Origin: Bifidobacterium callimiconis | GTDB lineage: Bacteria; Actinomycetota; Actinomycetes; Actinomycetales; Bifidobacteriaceae | NCBI RefSeq assembly: GCF_003952005.1 | Contig: NZ_QXGJ01000010.1 | Location: 1 to 64,000, forward strand | DNA: 64,000 nt | Direction: 5' to 3' | In this document: in pieces, positions 46,251 to 53,418 of the stretch | Numbering within the stretch: the first letter of the stretch is position 1 | How the letters are laid out: the number at the start of each line of letters is the position of its first letter | Translations under genes and position numbers: made by a program | Notes under the pieces: generated by a model | The model's input: only the letters and a program-made list of their open reading frames with translations | Database searches by the model: none | Told to the model about the DNA's origin: nothing

Positions 46251-46860
46251 GCTTATTCGACGCACGCATACGTCCGATGAGCCTCGTATGCCACACCTCC
46301 AGGTCTATCCGCCGCACGCATACGTCGGATAAGCACCGTATCGACCCTTCCCGTGCTTATTCGCCGCACGCATGCGCCCAACAAGCACCATACTGAGTTC
46401 TTCCATGCTTATTCGACGCACGTATACATCGGACAGACCTCGTAGCCACTCGTTGCAGGCGTATCTGACGTACACATGCGTCCAATGAGCACGGATACGC
46501 AGATCATCCTGATTACAGCCAGCCGCCATTCAACAGCGAACCGTAAACAACCTCTCAGTCCGGATTACGGTCCGTCAGCGATTCGCGACGAACCGTAATC
46601 AAACCACACCCTTCGAGTACGATCCGTTAGTCAAATGTGGCACAACGTAATCGCACACCCGGCTGCGGTTACGGTCCGCAGATAAACCGTAGCGGAACGT
46701 AACCGCAGCGCATCTCCCGGTTACGTTTCGTCAATCACGCACAGCGAAACGTAACCGCAGCCCCCTCCCCGAGTACGTTCCGCTAGTCACGCACAACGAA
46801 ACGTACTCAAGGAACCGTCTTCGGTTACGTTCCGTCGCATCGTCGCAACCAAACGCAACC
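46251..46860. repeat. 52-bp-period palindrome array 1 (about 12 units)
   Basis: Units begin at 46,251, 46,303, 46,355, 46,407, 46,459, 46,511, 46,563, 46,615, 46,667, 46,719, 46,771 and 46,823, exactly 52 bp apart. The last seven are 38-bp inverted repeats (e.g. GGTTACGTTTCG / CGAAACGTAACC at 46,719) with 14-bp spacers; the one at 46,511 is degenerate. The first five have shorter 32-bp palindromes (GCTTATTCGACG around CACGCATA). Arms covary: unit 46,719 has GGTTACGTT/AACGTAACC, unit 46,771 GAGTACGTT/AACGTACTC. No gene lies within. It sits between murJ and the 3' end of tetR. Confidence 0.85.
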
Positions 46861-46877
46861 ACAACCGCGCGCCCGCG

Positions 46878-47501
46878 CTACATATACCCTTCCCAGATCG
46901 ACGCGGGGAACAGCGAGCGCTCCACCGCATCCCACCGTTCGAGCAGCGTGTGTTCGGGATTGCGCAGCCAGCTGATCTGCACGCCGTCCATCGCCCGATA
47001 CGCGGTCATCATCACCTCCGGCGTCGCCACCCCATCCGGCGCATACCAGATGTCGGCGTACGCAACCTCGGTCAGTGCGGCGTCGCGCTCGCGGAAGTAC
47101 TCGTACGCGGGGTGGTCGGGGTTGAGCGCCTCGGCGTTCATGGTGGTGAACAGTCGCACGAGCTGCGGTCGCTGCTCGTTCACGGTGGCGAGCTCGCGGA
47201 AGTACGCGGGGATGTGCAGACGCTTGTCGTCCGGCACCGGACCATCGTATTGCAACAGTTCATGCACGGCCATGTTGACCCTGGTGGGCTGGTCGTAGCA
47301 GTCGTTGAGCACCATGCACAGCAGGTTGTCCTTGCTGGTCACGTAGTGCAGCAGCCCGGCCTTGGAGATGCCCACACGCTCGGCGATGTCGCGCAGCGAA
47401 GTGCCGTAGTAGCCGGATTCGCCGAACAGTGTGGCGGACACGTCCTCGATCTGCCGGACGCGCGGATGGATCTCCCGGATGGGCTTGATATGCGATTCCA
47501 T
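46878..47501 (-). CDS. TetR/AcrR-family transcriptional regulator
   Basis: A 207-residue repressor. The DNA-binding part is at 14-60: VRQIEDVSATLFGESGYYGTSLRDIAERVGISKAGLLHYVTSKDNLL is the TetR helix-turn-helix with its usual Tyr/Gly positions. The C-terminal part (about 85-207) is a helical ligand-binding domain without a known class. It is divergent from the MFS transporter, so it likely represses it. Candidate operators are the TTACCG-type sites at 47,742 and TGTACG-AC-CGTACA at 47,534. Hairpin arrays lie on both sides. The start is supported by AAAGGCC before ATG. Confidence 0.88.
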   Translation of the reverse strand: MESHIKPIREIHPRVRQIEDVSATLFGESGYYGTSLRDIAERVGISKAGLLHYVTSKDNLLCMVLNDCYDQPTRVNMAVHELLQYDGPVPDDKRLHIPAYFRELATVNEQRPQLVRLFTTMNAEALNPDHPAYEYFRERDAALTEVAYADIWYAPDGVATPEVMMTAYRAMDGVQISWLRNPEHTLLERWDAVERSLFPASIWEGYM

Positions 47502-47533
47502 ATGTGGCCTTTCGTGTTCTCTCTGCTGGATAT

Positions 47534-47547
47534 TGTACGACCGTACA
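47534..47547. promoter_or_regulatory. Palindrome TGTACG-AC-CGTACA, candidate tetR operator
   Basis: Perfect 6-bp arms 33 bp upstream of tetR. It has the same arm and centre lengths as TTACCG-AC-CGGTAA, with a different sequence. Confidence 0.5.
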
Positions 47548-47588
47548 GCAGCCCGAATCGTCCGGCATCGAATACTCGCCTACGCTGC

Positions 47589-47678
47589 GCGGCGGGTCCG
47601 GTGCCGACCGACGACGAACCCGCCGCAAGCGCACCGTTTCACTGCGGGTTCGTCGCAGTCGGTAAACGAACCCGCAGC
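47589..47678. repeat. 52-bp-period palindrome array 2 (two units)
   Basis: Two 38-bp inverted repeats at 47,589-47,626 (GCGGCGGGT / ACCCGCCGC) and 47,641-47,678 (CTGCGGGTTCGT / ACGAACCCGCAG), 52 bp apart. The 14-nt spacer is AAGCGCACCGTTTC, close to a spacer in array 3. The array is in the tetR-MFS divergent region. Confidence 0.85.
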
Positions 47679-47739
47679 GAATGATCGGCATCACTCACCA
47701 CCGCCCCGCGTGTCGTTCGACCCACAGTGCTAAATTATG

Positions 47740-47772
47740 GGTTACCGACCGGTTAGTGACCGATCGGTAACC
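47740..47772. promoter_or_regulatory. Double operator candidate TTACCGACCGGTTA and TGACCGATCGGTAA
   Basis: Two 14-bp half-palindromic sites (47,742-47,755 and 47,757-47,770), 15 bp apart centre to centre, together forming a larger inverted repeat with 14-bp arms and one mismatch. They adjoin TAAATTATGG, a possible -10. They are 214 bp upstream of the MFS ATG. Confidence 0.6.
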
Positions 47773-47985
47773 GCTTCGCGATCGATTGAAAACCATGACC
47801 GACGCACGCCGCACAACGGAAGCGGCGGTCATCATCGACGCGATCGCAGCCACATACCGCATGAACGACCATGCCACGCACGCACAACGCGCGCCGCGCA
47901 CACAGACACACCGCACACGCATGTGCGTCACCGCACAGCACCCTCAGGGAAGAGGAAGACCAGCCGCATATCCAAAGGAGGATAT

Positions 47986-49311
47986 ATGGGAAGCGCCGTC
48001 GCCACACCAACATTGGAGACCGAGACCCTCACCGAATCCATTACCCCATCGGCCGCAGCCGCAACGGCCGACAACGCGCTCGGCGAGCGCTTCACCAAGG
48101 CCGACATCGTCCGCTTCATGCTCGGCTTCCTGATCTGCGGCCTGCTGTGGGTCGTGCCGTTCGCAGCCTCCTCTCAGGTGCTGCTGCCGCAGCGATTCCG
48201 AGACGAGGGATTCGCCAACCCCACCGCACTCATCGCCCAGCTCAACGCCGTCGGCGCGGCCGTAGCCCTCATCGCCAACCTCGTGTTCGGCGCGCTGTCC
48301 GACCGTTCACGCTCCCGTTTCGGCCGACGCACCCCGTACATGGTCATCGGCTCCGCACTCGCCGGCCTGAGCCTGTTCCTGGCCGCACTCGCCCCGTCCA
48401 TTCCTCTGATCCTGCTGTGCTGGGCGGGATTCCAGCTCGGTCTGAACGCACTGCTCGCCCCGTTCCTCGCCGTGCTGTCCGACCGCGTGCCCGACACCAA
48501 GCGCGCACAGATGTCGGCCGCCTACGGCTTCGGCGTGACCATCGGATCCACGCTCGGCACGATCGTGGGCGCGTGGTTCATCACGAACCAGCTCACCGGA
48601 TTCATCATCGCGGGCATCGCGCTCGGCATCGCCGGTCTGGCCACCGCACTCACCTGGCCCAAGGAGCCGTCGGCCGCGAACATGCCGCACGTCGCGTTCA
48701 GCGTCAGGTCGCTGCTCATGAGCTTCAAGCCCCCGACACAAAATTGCGGCGACTTCTATAAGGCGCTGGTCGGCCGTCTGCTCATCATGCTCGGCTACTA
48801 CATGATCATCAGCTACCAGCTGTACGTGGTCGAGGACTACATCGGCCAGGACGCGCAGACCGCGGCCGCCACGATCGCGCTCGTATCGGTGTGCAGCATG
48901 GTCGCCTCGCTGGTCTCCATGGTCGTGTCCGGCCCGCTGTCCGACAAGATCGGCCGCCGCAAACCGCTGGTCATCGCCTGCGCCGTGATCATCGCGATCG
49001 GTTTCGCCGTACCGTTCGTATGGCCCACCGCCACCGCCATGTACGTGTTCGGCGCGGTCGCCGGCTTCGGTCTGGGCATCTACAACACGTGCGATCAGGC
49101 ACTGAACGTGGACGTGCTGCCCAGCAAGGAGGAGGCCGGCAAGGACCTCGGCATCCTGAACCTGTCGAACACGTTCGGTCAGATCTTCGGACCGATCGTC
49201 ACGTCGATCCTGTTCGGCGTTCTCGGCACGTACAAGCCGGTGTTCGTGCTGTCGATCGTGGCATTGCTCGCGTCGATCATCTTCATCGCCACGATCAGGA
49301 AGGCGAAGTAG
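47986..49311 (+). CDS. Major facilitator superfamily transporter
   Basis: A 441-residue membrane protein with about 12 helices. The N-terminal loop motif is GALSDRSRSRFGRRTPYMVIG (motif A, GxxxDRxGRR-like), repeated in the second half as GPLSDKIGRRKPLVIACA. A polar N-terminus of about 40 residues precedes the first helix (FMLGFLICGLLWVVPFAASSQVLLP). It could be a drug exporter or sugar importer; divergent TetR control favours an efflux pump. AAAGGAGG is 5 nt before ATG at 47,986. No operon partner follows. Confidence 0.88.
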   Translation: MGSAVATPTLETETLTESITPSAAAATADNALGERFTKADIVRFMLGFLICGLLWVVPFAASSQVLLPQRFRDEGFANPTALIAQLNAVGAAVALIANLVFGALSDRSRSRFGRRTPYMVIGSALAGLSLFLAALAPSIPLILLCWAGFQLGLNALLAPFLAVLSDRVPDTKRAQMSAAYGFGVTIGSTLGTIVGAWFITNQLTGFIIAGIALGIAGLATALTWPKEPSAANMPHVAFSVRSLLMSFKPPTQNCGDFYKALVGRLLIMLGYYMIISYQLYVVEDYIGQDAQTAAATIALVSVCSMVASLVSMVVSGPLSDKIGRRKPLVIACAVIIAIGFAVPFVWPTATAMYVFGAVAGFGLGIYNTCDQALNVDVLPSKEEAGKDLGILNLSNTFGQIFGPIVTSILFGVLGTYKPVFVLSIVALLASIIFIATIRKAK

Positions 49312-49351
49312 GCCGATCGATCATCATCGATCGGTCCCGCATCCGCCGTTT

Positions 49352-49545
49352 GCTGCGGGTTAGGCGCCGATCGACAACGAACCCGCAGCAAACATACCGT
49401 CTCGCTGCGGGTTCGTCCTGCTCGATAAACAAACCCGCAGCAAGCGCACCATCTCACTGCGGGTTCGTCGTGCGCGCATGACAGACCCGCAGTATACGGT
49501 CGGCTCCGCTGCGGGTTTGTAGTGTCCGACGAGCGAACCCGCACC
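49352..49545. repeat. 52-bp-period palindrome array 3 (four units)
   Basis: 38-bp inverted repeats start at 49,352, 49,404, 49,456 and 49,508. Arms are GCTGCGGGTT/AACCCGCAGC, with G-C to A-T change at the outer pair in the third unit (ACTGCGGG/CCCGCAGT). Spacers of 14 nt are alike (AAGCGCACCATCTC). The array lies between the MFS stop and trxB. No gene in 49,312-49,630. Confidence 0.88.
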
Positions 49546-49630
49546 GGATCCGGCAAACATCCTCGGCACGCCCCCGGATTCCGCCGGCAGTGATACATGG
49601 AATCGACACCCGCACGGTAGGGTGGGGCGT

Positions 49631-50581
49631 ATGAGTGACATTCGCGACGCAATCATCATCGGGTCGGGCCCTGCGGGGTACACGGCCGCCATCTATCTCG
49701 CCCGCGCCGGATACCAGCCGCTGGTCATCGCCGGCGTACTCAATCCCGGCGGGCAGCTGATCAACACCACCGAGGTGGAGAACTTCCCCGGCTTCCCCGA
49801 GGGCGTGCTCGGCCCGGACCTCATGGACCGCATGCGCGAGCAGGCGGAGAAGTTCGGCGCCATGATCGAGTACGATGACGTGACGTCGGTGGACTTCTCC
49901 GACACCACGCCCGGTGCCATCAGGACCGTGCGCACCGACGGCGGCAATGAATACCGGGCCCGCACGGTGATCGTGGCCACCGGTTCGGAGCCGCGCAAGC
50001 TGGGCGTGCCCGGCGAGCAGGAGTTCTCCGGCCGTGGCGTCTCGTACTGCGCCACGTGCGACGGCTTCTTCTTCCGCGACAAGCCGATCGTGGTGGTCGG
50101 CGGCGGCGATTCCGCCATGGAGGAGGCCGACTTCCTGTCTCGTTTCGGTTCGTCGGTCACGCTGGTGCATCGTCGTGACGAGTTCCGTGCGTCGCGCATC
50201 ATGATTGAACGCGCGCAGCAGAATCCGAAGATCGAGTTCGTGATGAACACCGTGGTCGACGAAATCCATGGTGATAATGCGAACGGTGCGACGAGCGTGA
50301 CGCTGCGTGACGTGACGACCGGCGAGACGCGCGATATCGATGCGAACGGCGTGTTCGTGGCGATCGGACACACGCCGCAGACCGCGTTCCTCGACGGCGC
50401 GCTCGAGCTAGCGGGCGATGGCACGGTAATCGTGGACGGCGGTTCCACGCGCACGTCGGTGCCGGGCGTGTTTGCCGCCGGAGACAACGCCGATTCCGTG
50501 TACCGTCAGGCCATTTCCGCGGCCGGCATGGGTTGCCGCGCTGCGCTTGACGCACAGATGTATCTGGTGGAGACGGAGTAG
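49631..50581 (+). CDS. trxB: Thioredoxin-disulfide reductase
   Basis: A 316-residue low-molecular-weight FAD/NADPH reductase. The FAD motif is AIIIGSGPAGYTAAIYLARAG, the redox site is CATC in YCATCDGFF, the NADPH motif VVVGGGDSAMEEADF, and the C-terminal FAD segment VFAAGDNAD. It reduces thioredoxin for MsrAB, DsbA-type and other redox proteins. The trxA usually beside it is not seen here. TAGGGT lies 7 nt before ATG, so a leaderless mRNA is likely; no Shine-Dalgarno is found. Confidence 0.95.
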   Translation: MSDIRDAIIIGSGPAGYTAAIYLARAGYQPLVIAGVLNPGGQLINTTEVENFPGFPEGVLGPDLMDRMREQAEKFGAMIEYDDVTSVDFSDTTPGAIRTVRTDGGNEYRARTVIVATGSEPRKLGVPGEQEFSGRGVSYCATCDGFFFRDKPIVVVGGGDSAMEEADFLSRFGSSVTLVHRRDEFRASRIMIERAQQNPKIEFVMNTVVDEIHGDNANGATSVTLRDVTTGETRDIDANGVFVAIGHTPQTAFLDGALELAGDGTVIVDGGSTRTSVPGVFAAGDNADSVYRQAISAAGMGCRAALDAQMYLVETE

Positions 50582-50706
50582 GCGGTACGTCACAGAACCT
50601 CGAAGACTGCATGATGGTCGGCACAATGATCGGACTGTCATGCTCGTCCTCGACATCGCCCGTGGCGAGGCATTATTCCGTCCGCGTGGAACACGCGTTT
50701 ACTCGA

Positions 50707-50722
50707 TGTTTCGCATGAAACA
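50707..50722. promoter_or_regulatory. Near-parS site (14/16)
   Basis: TGTTTCGCATGAAACA differs from the parS consensus TGTTTCACGTGAAACA at two central positions. It lies upstream of the aldolase gene. Confidence 0.45.
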
Positions 50723-50787
50723 TTCGATATTCGCTGTTCCACGCGTCTATCACACCGACACGTTCATAAAACAGAGGGAAGACCATC

Positions 50788-51813
50788 ATGTTGTCTTTTG
50801 AGAACGACTACAGCGAGGGCGCGCATCCGGCTATTCTGCGTCGGCTCGCCGAAACGAACATGGAACAGATCACCGGCTACGGCATGGATCATTACTGCGA
50901 GTCCGCCAAGGCTCGTATCCGCGAGGCGTGCGGATGCCCGGACGCTGAGATCTGGTTCCTCGTAGGCGGTACGCAGACCAATATGACCGTGATCGATACG
51001 ATCACTCCGCCGTACGCCGGCGTGGTGGCCGCCGAATCCGGCCACGTGAACGTGCACGAGGCCGGCGCGATCGAGGCTACCGGACACAAGGTGCTCACGC
51101 TCCCCCAGCACGACGGCAGGATCGACGCCGACGAACTGCGTGATTACATTGCCACGTTCTACGCCGACGACAACCACGAGCATATGGTGTTTCCCGGCAG
51201 CGTCTACGTTTCACAGTGCACCGAGTACGGCACGATCTACGCCAAGGCCGAGCTGGAGGCCATCGCCGACGTCTGCCATAAGTACGGGATTCCGCTGTTC
51301 GTGGACGGCGCACGACTCGGCTATGCGCTCACCGCGATCGGCAACGACGTCACGTTGAAGGATCTGGCCCGTATCGCCGACGTGTTCTACATCGGCGGCA
51401 CCAAGGTGGGCGCGCTGTTCGGCGAGGCCGTGGTGTTCCCGCGCGGCAACGCGCCCAGGCACTTCCTCACGCTCGTCAAGCAGCACGGTGCATTGCTGGC
51501 CAAGGGCTGGCTGCTCGGCCTGCAGTTCGATACGCTGTTCACCGACGACCTGTACACGCGCATCGCCCGCAACGCGAACGAGGCGGCTGAGCGCATTCGT
51601 ACGGCGTTGCGTGAGAAGGGGTATCGGTTCGCTTTCGAGGCGCCGACGAATCAGATCTTCATCGTGCTGGATCAGCCGACCATCGACCGGCTGAGCACGC
51701 ATGTACGGCTCGGTTTCATGGAAAAGTACGACGACGATCATTCGGTGATGCGCATCTGCACCAGCTGGGCCACCACCCCCGGGCACGTCGACGAACTCAT
51801 CGCGCTGCTGTAG
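50788..51813 (+). CDS. Low-specificity L-threonine aldolase / beta-eliminating lyase
   Basis: A 341-residue PLP enzyme of fold type I. It starts with FENDYSEGAHPAILRRLAETNMEQITGYG, then GGTQTNMTVID (PLP phosphate loop), the FVDGARLGYAL Asp that pairs with the pyridine nitrogen, and the PLP-binding Lys in YIGGTKVGALFGEAVV. The C-terminal domain has CTSWATTPGHVDELIALL. It should split threonine or allo-threonine into glycine and acetaldehyde. AGAGGGAAG precedes ATG. Two parS-like sites lie downstream, one upstream. Confidence 0.9.
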   Translation: MLSFENDYSEGAHPAILRRLAETNMEQITGYGMDHYCESAKARIREACGCPDAEIWFLVGGTQTNMTVIDTITPPYAGVVAAESGHVNVHEAGAIEATGHKVLTLPQHDGRIDADELRDYIATFYADDNHEHMVFPGSVYVSQCTEYGTIYAKAELEAIADVCHKYGIPLFVDGARLGYALTAIGNDVTLKDLARIADVFYIGGTKVGALFGEAVVFPRGNAPRHFLTLVKQHGALLAKGWLLGLQFDTLFTDDLYTRIARNANEAAERIRTALREKGYRFAFEAPTNQIFIVLDQPTIDRLSTHVRLGFMEKYDDDHSVMRICTSWATTPGHVDELIALL

Positions 51814-51856
51814 CGATCGGTATCGCTGCACGATAGTGTGGAACACTGATTATTGT

Positions 51857-51872
51857 GGTTCCACGTGAAACC
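51857..51872. promoter_or_regulatory. parS-like site (13/16)
   Basis: GGTTCCACGTGAAACC keeps the central CACGTG and most of the arms of parS. It lies between the aldolase and parB genes. Confidence 0.4.
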
Positions 51873-51896
51873 ATAATGATGACTAAGTTTCACACT

Positions 51897-51912
51897 TAGT
51901 GTGATCACACTA
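51897..51912. promoter_or_regulatory. Perfect 16-bp palindrome TAGTGTGATCACACTA, copy 2
   Basis: Identical to the site at 21,645. Here it is in a convergent gap, so it is not near a promoter unless an unseen transcript starts here. Confidence 0.6.
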
Positions 51913-51941
51913 GGGGCTGACGGACCGGCGGCCCGACGAAA

Positions 51942-51973
51942 AACGGCTCTCTATGTGAAACTAGAGAGCCGTT
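51942..51973. terminator. Bidirectional terminator between aldolase and parB
   Basis: Perfect 12-bp stem AACGGCTCTCTA / TAGAGAGCCGTT with an 8-nt loop tgtgaaac. On the minus strand the stem is followed by T-rich sequence (TTTTTCG). Confidence 0.75.
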
Positions 51974-51974
51974 A

Positions 51975-51990
51975 TGTTTCATGTGAAACG
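51975..51990. promoter_or_regulatory. Near-parS site (14/16)
   Basis: TGTTTCATGTGAAACG differs from parS at two positions. It adjoins the 3' end of parB. Confidence 0.5.
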
Positions 51991-52016
51991 TTGGGATAGT
52001 GCTGTTTCGAGCGAAC

Positions 52017-53417
52017 TCACACCCAACCGTCGTTGCCGGCGGCAGCGGCGTCGTCGCGACGGGCGATGGACAGCAGCTGCACGATGCGGTCGAAATCCTC
52101 CTCCGACGCGAACGTGATCTCGATGCGGCCCTTCTTCTTGGTGCCGCGGATCGCCACCTTGGTGTCGAACTGGTTCTCCAGCGAGTGCACCATGTCGGAA
52201 TCGGACCACACGTTCTTGCGCGGCTTGCGCTTCTTCTTGCCCGGATCCTTGGCGGCCTCGGTCGCCACGATCTCCTCCACCGAGCGCACGGACAGGCCCT
52301 CGGCGATGATGCGGTCGGCCAGCGCCTCCATCTGCTCGGACGTGGGCAGACTCAGCAGCGCACGCGCGTGACCGGCCGACAGCACGCCGGCCGATAGCTT
52401 CTTCTGCACTGAGGCGGGCAGCTGCAGCAGACGCAGCGTGTTGGCGATCTGCGGACGGGACTTCGACACCGACTTCGACAGTTGCTCCTGGGTGAGGCCG
52501 AACTCGTCCAGCATCTGCTGGTAGGCGGCCGCCTCCTCGAGCGGGTTCAGCGCCACGCGGTGCAGGTTCTCCAGCAGCGCGTCACGCAGCATGTCGTCGT
52601 CGGACGTGGTCTTGACGATCGCGGGGATCTCGGTGAGCCCGGCGAGCTTGCTGGCGCGCATACGGCGCTCGCCCATGATGAGCTCGTATGCGGCGGGCTT
52701 CTCCGCGGTGATGTTCTTCGCCGCACGACGACGCACCACGATGGGCTGCAGTACGCCGACCTCCTGGATCGAGCGCGACAGCTCCATCAGCTCATCCTCA
52801 TCGAAGATCAGCCTGGGCTGATGTTCGTTGGGCATGATGTCCTTGATCTGCAGCTCGGCGAGGTATCCGCCCTCGACCGGCTTGATATCGTCATCGTTCG
52901 CATCGGACGACGCCGGCGCGGACACGGACAGCTTCACCGCGGAGGCGGGCACCTCGGCGGTGGCAGAGGCGACCGGAGCCTCAACGACGGCGGGCGACTC
53001 GGCCGTAACGGCCGGCTCCTCGGTCTTGGCGGCGGGTGCGGCAGGCGCGGACGGCGCCTCGCCGAAGAACATATCGCTGGGATGATCGCTCGGATTCACC
53101 GAATCCACCAGCGACGGCATGCTCGGACGACGGCTCTTGCCCGCACGTTTCGCCGGACGAACAGATGCGGCGCCTTCGCCGGATTCACCGGTCTTGGGCG
53201 CATCGGCCGCCGACTTCGGCTTATTATCCGCGACGGGCTTCGGCGTCGCGACAACCGGCCTGACCGGCTCCGCAGCCTTCCTCTCGGCCTTCTTTACCGG
53301 AGCGGGTGCAACCGGAGCCGGTTCGGGCTTCGGAACCCCCTGCAGTTCGGACTCGTCGGGGATGGTCGGGAACAACGCTCCCAGTCCCTTGCCCAAGCGA
53401 CGTGAACGCGTTGCCAT
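52017..53417 (-). CDS. parB: Chromosome partitioning protein ParB
   Basis: A 466-residue ParB. The N-terminus has the basic MATRSRRLGKGLGALFP motif that binds ParA. A long low-complexity Ala/Pro/Lys region (about 20-180) follows. The CTPase/DNA-binding core starts near residue 190: IMPNEHQPRLIFDEDELMELSRSIQEVGVLQPIVVRR, GERRMRASKLAGLTEIPA, and the HTH TQEQLSKSVSKSRPQIANTLRLLQLP. The extreme C-terminus is the dimer domain. ATG at 53,417 is one base after the parA stop; GTG/ATG codons a few bases upstream sit too close to AAGGA. Confidence 0.95.
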   Translation of the reverse strand: MATRSRRLGKGLGALFPTIPDESELQGVPKPEPAPVAPAPVKKAERKAAEPVRPVVATPKPVADNKPKSAADAPKTGESGEGAASVRPAKRAGKSRRPSMPSLVDSVNPSDHPSDMFFGEAPSAPAAPAAKTEEPAVTAESPAVVEAPVASATAEVPASAVKLSVSAPASSDANDDDIKPVEGGYLAELQIKDIMPNEHQPRLIFDEDELMELSRSIQEVGVLQPIVVRRRAAKNITAEKPAAYELIMGERRMRASKLAGLTEIPAIVKTTSDDDMLRDALLENLHRVALNPLEEAAAYQQMLDEFGLTQEQLSKSVSKSRPQIANTLRLLQLPASVQKKLSAGVLSAGHARALLSLPTSEQMEALADRIIAEGLSVRSVEEIVATEAAKDPGKKKRKPRKNVWSDSDMVHSLENQFDTKVAIRGTKKKGRIEITFASEEDFDRIVQLLSIARRDDAAAAGNDGWV

Positions 53418-53418
53418 G

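Noticed and set aside
46305..46529. Small frame in array 1
   Set aside because: Derived from tandem repeats; arrays have no ribosome site.
46618..46660. Tandem attC-like recombination sites
   Set aside because: No integrase and no R/R-type core triplets; phasing and covariation fit a binding array better.
46251..49545. CRISPR array
   Set aside because: Units are palindromes whose sequence differs from unit to unit and spacers are 14 nt and alike, the reverse of CRISPR. No cas genes are seen.
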